A stretch of DNA of 64,000 nt, taken from contig CAITUY010000188.1 in the NCBI GenBank assembly GCA_903895695.1, positions 1-64,000 on the forward strand, written 5' to 3'. This document shows positions 25,457-33,974 of the stretch, one piece after another. Position 1 is the first letter of the stretch. The number at the start of each line of letters is the position of its first letter. This stretch comes from an uncultured bacterium. Its GTDB lineage: Bacteria > Verrucomicrobiota > Kiritimatiellia > CAIKKV01 > CAITUY01. The notes below the pieces were generated by a model. The model was not told the origin of the DNA. It did no database searches and worked only from the letters and a program-made list of their open reading frames with translations. A program made the translations under genes and the position numbers.

Positions 25457-27541
25457 TCAGTGGCCGCTCGCCCCGGCAGCGGCGGAATGGAAGAGGCGTC
25501 CCTGGCCGGCGATCCCGCCGGCTTTCCACGGCAGGTTCCAGTGCATGTGCTGGTCGAAATACACGTCGCGGTGGCCATCAATCGTGATGGATAGCGCGGT
25601 GGCCTCCCATGGCGACAGCGTGCGCGCATCAGCTTCCACGTCGAGCAACGACACCTCGACCTCCGGCACGGACTCATTCTCAAACGGAACGAGCAGAGTC
25701 ACGAACAAGTCGTTGCCGCGGGTCTGGCGCGTATAACAGAGGTGCTGCGGATTCTCGTAACCCTCGATGGGATAAGGGTTGGCTTCGAGCGTGGCCGCCC
25801 CGCTCGCGCCGGGCACGGGAACCATCAGCAGATTGCCGCCGGCGCCCTGCGTGGTCACGCGGCCCTCCTGGCCCAGGACGACGGGGGTATTGAGATGGAA
25901 ATGAAGCTGGTAGGTGTGTTCGTCGCCGGCAGCGGCCGTGAACCGGTCCAAAAGAATCCAGTACTTGCCGCGCAGGTAGAAGAGTTTCCGCCGCACGGCC
26001 GAGACGCCAATCGGCGGCCGGATGTAGCCCTCGTGGGCACCGCTGAAGTAGGCGAACGCCGCCTCGCTGCGCCAGGCGTCCACAGTGGGCACCACCGTCG
26101 CGCCGAACAGGAACTCGCGCACGACGGGGACCTGATCGGCGCCGTCCACGGTGGCCACGTTATGCGCGGAACTGCCCACGCGCCACATGCGCACGCGGTC
26201 GTCTTTCCGTTCTTCGGCGACAGTCCCGTAGCCGTTGTCCACGAGGATCCGCCGGCCGCGGCTGTAGAGTTCGAAATTGAACACGTCGGCGTGCTTGTGG
26301 CTGGTGATGCGCGAGCCGACCGTCCCGGCGTTGAGCGCGACATAGTCGGCAGCAGGCGTCCAATCCCGGCGCATGACGTAGTAGCCGGTGCGCGGCAGGC
26401 AGGTGTCGCAGGCAGGCGGGGGTTGGACGGCTACCCGCCGGTACGCCGGCAGCAGATCCTCGCCGTCGTCAGGCAACATTCCGCCATAGGGAGCGCGCCA
26501 CCGCGGATCGAGTGCCTCGGCCACGAACTTCGTGACCGGCAGGTCAAAGCGCGCCGCGCGACGACGCAGCACGGCACAGGGATGCGACACCGGCAACAAC
26601 TGCCCGTGGAAGCCCTGGTAGGCCGCCGCGCGCACATGGTCGCCGAACAAGGGGAAATCCCCGTCGGGCGCCATGAGCCGCCAGCCCGCGTCGGCGATTG
26701 TGCGGAGACGGTTCCGCACCGTCTCAGACAGCACGACACCGTTGAGCTCGGCGAGATGCGCGAACGCCATGAGCGCGCCGGCCGCAAAGTGATGGTACCC
26801 GGGCGAACCCTCCCGGCTCCAGCCGTCTTCTTCAAAAAGCACGGTCAGTTCGCGCTCCAGGTAGTCGCCCGACAGGGCCGCGAAGCGGTCGGCGCCTTTG
26901 AACTCGGGAAAGAACGCGCCCAGCATCCAGAACCCGAAGAACGTATGCGCCCACCAGTTGTGGCCCTGCGTGCCAAGACAGGCTTCGTCCCAGGTCCGCG
27001 CATCCCGCCACTCGACGCCCGACTTGGCGAGGAGCCAGCTGAATATGGGAACGAGATCGGCGTCCGAACACTCTTCAAGCGGCCAGAGAAAACGCAGCAG
27101 GTCGCCGATGCTGTGCGTGACGCCCCAGTAGCCCTCTGTCCAGCGGGCACGATCTTCAACGACGTGCTCGGCCAGACGGCGGCAGCGCTCCGGCGTGGCG
27201 GCGAGGAGCACCGTCTCCGCACCGAGCGCAGCAAACGCATTGCCGTGGTACGGCATCAGCAGGTCGCGCTGCAGGGCCGCGTCGAAGCTCCGGCCGGCCG
27301 CGTCCCGCCATTCCTGCGGGGCGCTTTCGCGCAGCCGCTTCACGTAGTCGCGCGAGTAGCCGAGCCGGGGGCTCTCGCGCCGGCGCAGGTGCCCGACCAG
27401 ACCGGGCGCCGCCGCCCCGTCGTCACCGGCCGCGTGGGCCGCGGCGAACTCCAGGCGCGCCAACTCCGGCCGCGTCCAATCGATTGCCGCGCAAAACTCG
27501 CGGGCGCTGTCCTGCCATGGCTGGTCCTTGCTGATCTTCAC
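25457..27541 (-). CDS. Heparinase II/III-family protein (PL15/PL17-like)
   Basis: A 694-residue protein with an alpha-toroid N-terminal half and a beta-sheet C-terminal half. Toroid landmarks are QGHNWWAHTFFGFWMLGAFFP and WSREGSPGYHHFAAG, which bears the Tyr/His pair expected at the active site. The heparinase II/III motif SHKHADVFNFELYSRGRRIL and DNGYGTVAEE follow, then YWILLDRF and YQLHFHLN. Related oligo-alginate or heparin-type lyases cleave uronic-acid glycans by beta-elimination. No signal peptide is seen, suggesting intracellular action on oligosaccharides. Its start overlaps the upstream GH42-like gene by ATGA. Confidence 0.8.
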   Translation of the reverse strand: MKISKDQPWQDSAREFCAAIDWTRPELARLEFAAAHAAGDDGAAAPGLVGHLRRRESPRLGYSRDYVKRLRESAPQEWRDAAGRSFDAALQRDLLMPYHGNAFAALGAETVLLAATPERCRRLAEHVVEDRARWTEGYWGVTHSIGDLLRFLWPLEECSDADLVPIFSWLLAKSGVEWRDARTWDEACLGTQGHNWWAHTFFGFWMLGAFFPEFKGADRFAALSGDYLERELTVLFEEDGWSREGSPGYHHFAAGALMAFAHLAELNGVVLSETVRNRLRTIADAGWRLMAPDGDFPLFGDHVRAAAYQGFHGQLLPVSHPCAVLRRRAARFDLPVTKFVAEALDPRWRAPYGGMLPDDGEDLLPAYRRVAVQPPPACDTCLPRTGYYVMRRDWTPAADYVALNAGTVGSRITSHKHADVFNFELYSRGRRILVDNGYGTVAEERKDDRVRMWRVGSSAHNVATVDGADQVPVVREFLFGATVVPTVDAWRSEAAFAYFSGAHEGYIRPPIGVSAVRRKLFYLRGKYWILLDRFTAAAGDEHTYQLHFHLNTPVVLGQEGRVTTQGAGGNLLMVPVPGASGAATLEANPYPIEGYENPQHLCYTRQTRGNDLFVTLLVPFENESVPEVEVSLLDVEADARTLSPWEATALSITIDGHRDVYFDQHMHWNLPWKAGGIAGQGRLFHSAAAGASGH

Positions 27542-29868
27542 GCGTTGGGGGATCCTTTCCCTTCATAGGGATCGCGGCCCAGGTAATACAAATTTGTTTG
27601 CGGCGGTTTCACCGTGAACGTGACCTTGTCCAGATTGTCGCCCAGCTTCTTGTTGGCGATCAAATCCCAAACCGGTCCCGGCTGCGGCAGGCGGATCACG
27701 TGCCGGCCCGGCCGCACGGAGTGCACGCCCAGGGTGCAGGAATCGGCAAAGATCAGGTCTTCGCTCTCGCTGTAGACGTGGGTTCCGCTGTAGCGCACCA
27801 GCTCGCGCAGCAGGGGATCCGGCAGCGGCACGGCGCAGGAGAACACGGTGGCGTAGTCGCCTTCGCCCCGGACCCCTGGCCGCCCATTCCCGGACGCGCC
27901 CTTACCGAACTCACGGATCACCAGGCCGGCGCCGTCGTGCGCCCCCGGCCACTGGATGCCGCCCAAGCGGGTGACTTCCGGGTGCTCCCGCGGCGCCAGG
28001 ATCGGACCATAAGCGAAGGAATCGCCGTAATCCAGGCGCGGCAGATTGCGCGTTACCGGGTGGTCGAACCGGTCGATGCAGACAAAGCGGGGCGACTCCT
28101 TGCGTACCAGTTCCAGGGGAATGCCGGTCAGCTCGGAGGCGGTTTCGGCTGACAACGTCTTGCCGTCACTGAGCCCGCTCGCCGGCCCGAATATGGCCAC
28201 ATTGCCGTTGCGCAGCACTTTCTTGCGAATCAACGCGAGCCGCTCGGGCGTGATCTTGAACAGATTGGGGAACAGAAACAGTTTGTGGCACGTCGGGAAA
28301 TCGTCGCGCTCCAGATCCTCCAGCAGATTCAGGCGATAGGGAACGCCGCAGCGCGAAAGGCCGAAGAGCCGCTGGTGGATCACCGCCAGGTACTGGTAGT
28401 CGATGGTGAAGTCCTCTTCGAGGACGCTCCAGTCATCCACCACCATGACCGCGCCGGGTACTTCGTGGCGATCCCAGTACGTCGAGGCGTGATGCACCCG
28501 GGCGCGTCCGGCGAGCACGGCCTGGATCTCGTCGCCATCGAACCAGCTTCCCTTGCCGCACATCTCGCAGACATAAGTGTTGTAACCGCGGGTCAGCGAA
28601 GACGCCAGGTTGCGCCAGAAGCCGGCTTTGGTTTCAGCACCTTTCTTGAACGGGTTGAAAGTTGGCTCGGCGATGAGGTCGGTGCGCTGGTCCTCCTCCA
28701 TGAGCATCATCTTGCCGTGGGCCACGACCGAGTCGCCGATCCCCTCCCCCTCGTAGCCGAAGCCCATGCCGCGATAGAGATAATCGTGCGGGGTCGCCAC
28801 GACATCCAGCTCGGGAAAGTCGAGCATCTCGGCCATACCGAAGGCACCCGAGACCGCATGCATGAGCCCCTGATGGGATCGGTAGTCGCCCGTCCAGCGC
28901 GGGATGAGCGGCCAGCCAAGCATGGACTGCTTGAAGGCATCGATCCCGGCCAGCCGCGTAGGGGCCGTCCGCTTGATCGGTGCCAGCAGGGCCTTCAGGT
29001 AGCGCGCGGTCAGCTCCCGCATGCAGAGGCAGTAGTCCTTCTCGGCGGTCGTCTCGCGGGGCTCGGGCCAGTGCAGCCGGTGCGGCGTGGCTTTTCCCTG
29101 CGGGGCGCTGACCTCGACCTGGTCGCGCCGCGTTTCGCCGCGCGCCTTGAACACGCGGTCATCCGGGACCTCGGCCAGATCAAACGTGACATCCGTCCGG
29201 CCCCAGGCCTCCTGTAACGCGCTGTCCGTTCCGTAAGTGCGGCGAAGGAACTGACGGAAATACCGGGTCATCACGGGACTGCGGTCAAACAGCGACCCTT
29301 CGCAGGTCAGTACGGTCGTGCCTTCGCCCAGCGGGTAGAGCAGGTAGCCGATAAGGTGGCTGGCCCAGGGTTGGCGCTCGCAGAACCGGACCGTGTTTTC
29401 CACGTACTTTCCGACCTGCTCGATATAGATATCCGAGGCGATGGAAGGCTCGTCGAAGCGCTTGCCGAAGGCGTCCAGCAACAGGTCGTCAGGATGTTTC
29501 TGCCGCCACTTGACGGGTGGCGTGGCGCTCTGGAAGCGCACCCAGAACTTCGCATCCGGGCACATCTTGAGCACCGCCTCGACCTGCCGGCAGACGTGCA
29601 GCGCCGAAAGATCCTTCGGGTCGGTCAGGTCGGGGAACACGTTGTCGTCGGTCCAAAAGGCCGTGCTGTACCAGTCGCCATCGACACCACCCCGCACGGT
29701 GGCGGCGAACACCCGACAGCCGTGGTCCACGAACCGTTGGTGGATCTCCCGGCCCCGCGGCCGGTCGACGTCCAGCGGGTTGCAGTAGAAGTAGGAGGGC
29801 GACGGCACACCGTCGATAAAAAGCGTCGGCTTGCCGCGATACAGCTTGGTGGTATAGACAGGTTTCAA
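27538..29868 (-). CDS. GH42-like (beta-galactosidase-superfamily) protein
   Basis: A 776-residue protein beginning MKPVYTTKLYRGKPTLFIDGVPSPSY. The N-terminal TIM-barrel-like part (PDAKFWVRFQSATPP, IGYLLYPLGEGT, YFRQFLRRTYGTDSALQEAWG) carries the GH42 pattern in which a returning strand ends in the acid/base Glu, probably GEG here. The middle contains a flavodoxin-like trimerisation-domain region (NLFKITPERLALIRKKVLRNGNVAIFGPA and a SELTGIPLELV segment). A beta domain closes the protein. The second catalytic Glu is not certain; LMEEDQRTD is a candidate. Overlap with the downstream heparinase gene is 4 bp. The substrate is unknown; beta-galactoside-like linkages are inferred. Confidence 0.65.
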   Translation of the reverse strand: MKPVYTTKLYRGKPTLFIDGVPSPSYFYCNPLDVDRPRGREIHQRFVDHGCRVFAATVRGGVDGDWYSTAFWTDDNVFPDLTDPKDLSALHVCRQVEAVLKMCPDAKFWVRFQSATPPVKWRQKHPDDLLLDAFGKRFDEPSIASDIYIEQVGKYVENTVRFCERQPWASHLIGYLLYPLGEGTTVLTCEGSLFDRSPVMTRYFRQFLRRTYGTDSALQEAWGRTDVTFDLAEVPDDRVFKARGETRRDQVEVSAPQGKATPHRLHWPEPRETTAEKDYCLCMRELTARYLKALLAPIKRTAPTRLAGIDAFKQSMLGWPLIPRWTGDYRSHQGLMHAVSGAFGMAEMLDFPELDVVATPHDYLYRGMGFGYEGEGIGDSVVAHGKMMLMEEDQRTDLIAEPTFNPFKKGAETKAGFWRNLASSLTRGYNTYVCEMCGKGSWFDGDEIQAVLAGRARVHHASTYWDRHEVPGAVMVVDDWSVLEEDFTIDYQYLAVIHQRLFGLSRCGVPYRLNLLEDLERDDFPTCHKLFLFPNLFKITPERLALIRKKVLRNGNVAIFGPASGLSDGKTLSAETASELTGIPLELVRKESPRFVCIDRFDHPVTRNLPRLDYGDSFAYGPILAPREHPEVTRLGGIQWPGAHDGAGLVIREFGKGASGNGRPGVRGEGDYATVFSCAVPLPDPLLRELVRYSGTHVYSESEDLIFADSCTLGVHSVRPGRHVIRLPQPGPVWDLIANKKLGDNLDKVTFTVKPPQTNLYYLGRDPYEGKGSPNA

Positions 29869-30050
29869 CTTACACTCCTTCTCTATTCAGTTTTAGTTGG
29901 AGCCTAGCCGAAAACCTGCCTGCCTCTTCGGGGAGCGGCGCGGCTTCCCGCGCCGGCCTGCCCTGAGCGCCCTCGAAGGGCCGGAACCGGAAGCGGCTCC
30001 GCTCCATGTGGCAGATGAGTTTTCGGATGGGCCTGTTAGTACGACTACCC

Positions 30051-33000
30051 TTATTGCCCGGCCACTTTACGCAACACGGGCGGCGTCATTTCGGGCGATT
30101 CCCATTCGCGAACTTCGATCGCGTGCCTGCCTTCGGTCACCCCGAATGCCAGGCTGAACTGTGCATCGCTCCGCCCCCGGTACGGGGCGGGGTCATCCGG
30201 ATAGCCCGCGTACCAGCGGACTTTGTCCATGAGATACATGGGCCGGATGATGCCTTCGGGTTTGCTGATCACCAGCGTCCGCATACGGCCAGCCACCGTG
30301 CCGGTCACGTTCGTGGCGGTGACGGTGAGGTCAAAGGGGCCCACGCCGCGGATGGCTGTCTTGCCAACCACAAGTTGCGCATAGACACTTTCCGGCACCG
30401 CGAACCTCACGCTCGCGAGCCCGCGGCTGACAACAGCCTGGCGCGCCTCAAGCTTCACATCGCCCTCACTGAATGTGACGGGCACAGGCGAACTGACCAC
30501 GTACTCGGTTTGGTCGCCCTGTGTGGCCTTCCGCACTGCCGGGGACACGGCCTGATGGCCCTTGAGCGTCGGCGCGCAGGCCAGCGTTTCGCCCTGCGCC
30601 TGGGCCACGTTCTGCACGCCGGCCTTGAGCGTGTTCGCCGGCACGGTGCGTTCAAAGCCGCCGGTGCCCTCGAATACCTGACCCTTGTAGCCCACGCGGC
30701 CGGAACCCCCGAGGAGCGCGAAGGTCACGGCGTCGGGCGCCACGCGCAGGACAGCGCCCTGCCCTTCCAGCACCACGTCCTGCCCCTCGAACCGGTCGTG
30801 TGAGGGCGAGAGCAGGATGTAATCGGTGCCTTCGGCATGGGTCACTTTGACCACGTTCGAGGCCAGGCGTTCGAGGGTAGGTTCCGCCTCGCCCTGGGCC
30901 TTGGGATAGGCCAGCCAAAAATGCTCGGCTCCGGGCTCGGCCGGGATCCGCACAAGCACGTGGTGTTCGATGTCCGGCACTTTCATGCTGGCCGCATTCG
31001 TCCCCTGGTCCGCGGGCTTGCCGTCAGCCCGGCCCCAGTTGGGCGAAATCGGCTGGCCCCGGGTTGCTGCGGCCCAGGTCGGGCCGTAGATGCTGGGTTG
31101 CACGTTCAGCAGTTGATCCTCCTCGGTGAGGAAGGGATCAAGCGAGCGCTTGTCCGCAAACGCGATGTCCAGCGAGACGGGCCATTCGGTACTTACGGTC
31201 AGCCGGTTGTCATGCGCCTGCACGGCGCCCTTGCGTCCCAACAAATCGAGGTTGAACCACTGGGCCAGTTTGCCATCCCCCTTGACCGTGTCATGAAACA
31301 CGAAGTAATTCGGGCTCTTGGCCGTCTTGCCGACCAGGAAGGCCACCTGGCGATTCCACCAGAACTCGCCTTCTTTCTGGGTGATGCCGGCCTGGAGTTT
31401 GGGGCCTTCGCCAAAGCCCTCGGTGATGCCCGGCGTGACGAACCACGCAGGATAGCCGGCCGAGGCCCAGGCATACTGCACGCGCTCACCAAAGCGGTAG
31501 TCGAGGATGTTGCTGTCGGGCCAGGCGTAGCGGAACTCGTTGGCGGGATGCCCGAAACGCAGGTCATTGTACTGCGAGTGTTCGGTGAGCTTCGACGTGA
31601 AGTAGGTGTAAGGCTGGGCCGGCAGGAGCACGGCCCCCTTGGAGTACAGCGCCACATTGCCCTGATCCACAGTCCAGTGGCTCCAGAGGTAGCCGCTACG
31701 GAAAAGCATGTAGGTTTCGTCCGGCCCCTGGTGGGCGCGGAATACCAGGCCGAACCCCGGGAAATACCGGCTGGTCAGTGCCGGCTCCTTGGGCTGGATC
31801 CATGGCTTGGCCATGCCCGTCATGGCGTCGGAGAACTGCATGCCGTTGACGCGCCAGGCCCACATGAGTTCGGCCGCCAGCTCGGGTCGGACGGTCTCGA
31901 CGGCGGCGGCGGCATCGAGCCACATGCTGGTGTAGTGCGTGGCGTTGTTGCCGAAGCCGGGAACCATGCGCGCACGCCAGCGGGGATCGTAAGGCGTGAG
32001 CAGGCTCATATAGAACTCGGAGTCGGCCAGATGATAGGCCCGCACCCGTTCCAGATCCTTGACGCCCATGGCCTCCAAACCCAACAGGCTCCAGATCATG
32101 CGCTGGTAACCCCACTCCTGGTAGGTGCCCGGCTCGAACCAACCGCCGCCCGGCGCCATGTTGTCGGCGAACTTGAACGCGGTCCACGCGGTCATGTAGT
32201 CGCGCCAGGCGGCGTACATGGGGTGATCGGGCAGCAGGGCGATGGCGGTGGATATCCAGCCCTGTCGGGCCATGCTCATGTTGGGGTTGCCGGTGTGCGA
32301 GCCACTGCCCTGCCCATTGACATCCGGCTCGGTGAACAGATAGGCCAGCAGTGCGAGTTGGGTACGGATCGCGTGCCGCTGCTCATCGGGCAGCGCGGCC
32401 AGCAGGTCGTCGGCACGGGACATGAGCGCACCCGTGTCGCAACAGGCGTGGTGACTTTGGGCCGCGTATCCGAGGGCGGACAGAGCCAGATGTTTCAGGT
32501 TCAGTTGAAGGTAGCTGACCGCACCGGCGTTCGTCAGGGCGGGCTTGCCGGAAATCGCAAAGCACTGTTGGGTCATGGGCTGGGTCAGGGGATTGTCCGG
32601 AGTGAGGGCGGTGCGGTACTGCTGGACTTGGCCGGCCTTCACGAAGACGCGCGGGTACAAGGGTTTCGTGTCAGGCCACTCGAGGATGTAATCCTTGTAA
32701 CGGTCGAGCCCGACCGTGCCGTAGGTGAGGCGCGCCTGGTAAGTGCGGCAGGCAGGAGCGTCGCCGGCATGCGCCAGGATCGGGACCGGCAGCGCGCCGA
32801 GCACCAGGCCCCATTGGCGGCGGGCATAGGTGTAAGGCTTGGATGGATCCTGGGGCGCCACGCAGAACGGAGAGGTTTCCACCCAACGCGGCGATGTGCG
32901 GGTCATGGGCAGGAACAGCGTCACCTGCGCGGCGCTGGGCCGGGTCAGTTCCAGATCCATGGCCCGGCGCCAGAACCCATTGTGTAAAGGCGTCACACCC

Positions 33001-33974
33001 ACGCCGGCATAGGCCTCGCCGGCCTTCGCATCCGCCGCCCGGAACAGGCCGAAAACCGAAATCCGGTTGGCGCCATACGCGCCCGCGTTCATGAGGAAAC
33101 TGGCTTTGAAATCCGCCAGCGGAAGAGTCGTGCCCACGTCGCCGCCGCCGCCATTGCCCCAGGCCGCGGCCTTTTCGACGGTGTCCGGCTGCCACCCCTG
33201 GGTAAGATCGAGTTCCCAGAGATCCTTCTCGACAACGCGCCCGCCGGGACCGGACCGCCAGTCGTGTGTCGGATTGATGGATTCAACCACATTACTGACG
33301 GGCATGTAGCCCAGGTCATACTCTTCGGTCACCGTGGCCATGGGAACCTGGTCGACCACGCGCACCACGGCTCGATAGTAGCCCCCCCCGTCGTAATCCA
33401 GTTCGTAGGCGGCATCGGCAAAGACTGTGCCCGGGGTCAGCAGCTTCACGCGCCAGGCCTTGACCTTGCGGCTGGAAAGCACCTTGCCCGCGCCCAGCCA
33501 CGGCCCGGCGGCGCCGCTGCGGAAGGACAGGATCGGCGCCGGCAGCGTGCTGGCAAGCACCGGCGTCTTGAAGGTCTTTTCCACCGGGGCCGGCACCCGG
33601 ACTGCCATCATCGTGTTGGCCAGCATCAACGTCTTGCCCTCGGTCTGGACCTGGACGCCGCCGTTCGTGACCGGCCCGCTGCCGTCGCGGGTGAGGGTAA
33701 ACGTGACATTGCTGTTGGCCGGCAGGGCCGTGACAAAGCTCAGCGTCGCCTGCCCTGTGCTGTCCGGGAGGGACACCTGGCAGGGAACCGGCTGGCCGAG
33801 CTTATCCACAAGACGCAGTTTCGGGATATCCCGCGGCTTGACCGTGATGGCGTAGTTGACCAGATCCGGCGCAAAGCCCCGGCCCGTGTAGTCCTTGATC
33901 GTGAAGGTCTGGGCAGCACAGGGGAGGGACAAACCGACCGCGGTCAAAACGTTCAATGCAGATACATGTTTCAT
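30051..33974 (-). CDS. Second giant secreted heparinase II/III-like protein (1307 aa)
   Basis: The start is chosen at ATG 33974 (MKHVSALNVLTAVGLSLPCAAQ), a clear export signal; a longer open frame to 34625 runs through the neighbouring gene and is rejected. The layout matches the gene at 15268-19113: YTGRGFAPDLVNYAITV near the N-terminus, SHTGNPNMSMARQG in the toroid, GFGLVFRAHQGPDETYMLFRSG, SHWTVDQGNVALYSKG, SPNYFVFHDTVKGDG, and VRGVGPFDLTVTATNVTGTVAG near the end. The start overlaps the upstream GH38-like stop as ATGA. The two paralogues probably act on related extracellular glycans in separate loci. Catalytic residues are not established. Confidence 0.75.
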   Translation of the reverse strand: MKHVSALNVLTAVGLSLPCAAQTFTIKDYTGRGFAPDLVNYAITVKPRDIPKLRLVDKLGQPVPCQVSLPDSTGQATLSFVTALPANSNVTFTLTRDGSGPVTNGGVQVQTEGKTLMLANTMMAVRVPAPVEKTFKTPVLASTLPAPILSFRSGAAGPWLGAGKVLSSRKVKAWRVKLLTPGTVFADAAYELDYDGGGYYRAVVRVVDQVPMATVTEEYDLGYMPVSNVVESINPTHDWRSGPGGRVVEKDLWELDLTQGWQPDTVEKAAAWGNGGGGDVGTTLPLADFKASFLMNAGAYGANRISVFGLFRAADAKAGEAYAGVGVTPLHNGFWRRAMDLELTRPSAAQVTLFLPMTRTSPRWVETSPFCVAPQDPSKPYTYARRQWGLVLGALPVPILAHAGDAPACRTYQARLTYGTVGLDRYKDYILEWPDTKPLYPRVFVKAGQVQQYRTALTPDNPLTQPMTQQCFAISGKPALTNAGAVSYLQLNLKHLALSALGYAAQSHHACCDTGALMSRADDLLAALPDEQRHAIRTQLALLAYLFTEPDVNGQGSGSHTGNPNMSMARQGWISTAIALLPDHPMYAAWRDYMTAWTAFKFADNMAPGGGWFEPGTYQEWGYQRMIWSLLGLEAMGVKDLERVRAYHLADSEFYMSLLTPYDPRWRARMVPGFGNNATHYTSMWLDAAAAVETVRPELAAELMWAWRVNGMQFSDAMTGMAKPWIQPKEPALTSRYFPGFGLVFRAHQGPDETYMLFRSGYLWSHWTVDQGNVALYSKGAVLLPAQPYTYFTSKLTEHSQYNDLRFGHPANEFRYAWPDSNILDYRFGERVQYAWASAGYPAWFVTPGITEGFGEGPKLQAGITQKEGEFWWNRQVAFLVGKTAKSPNYFVFHDTVKGDGKLAQWFNLDLLGRKGAVQAHDNRLTVSTEWPVSLDIAFADKRSLDPFLTEEDQLLNVQPSIYGPTWAAATRGQPISPNWGRADGKPADQGTNAASMKVPDIEHHVLVRIPAEPGAEHFWLAYPKAQGEAEPTLERLASNVVKVTHAEGTDYILLSPSHDRFEGQDVVLEGQGAVLRVAPDAVTFALLGGSGRVGYKGQVFEGTGGFERTVPANTLKAGVQNVAQAQGETLACAPTLKGHQAVSPAVRKATQGDQTEYVVSSPVPVTFSEGDVKLEARQAVVSRGLASVRFAVPESVYAQLVVGKTAIRGVGPFDLTVTATNVTGTVAGRMRTLVISKPEGIIRPMYLMDKVRWYAGYPDDPAPYRGRSDAQFSLAFGVTEGRHAIEVREWESPEMTPPVLRKVAGQ

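Noticed and set aside
30837..32987. A 716-residue plus-strand open frame opposite the second giant lyase-like gene
   Set aside because: Antisense shadow with no motif and no ribosome site; the minus-strand frame has conserved motifs throughout.
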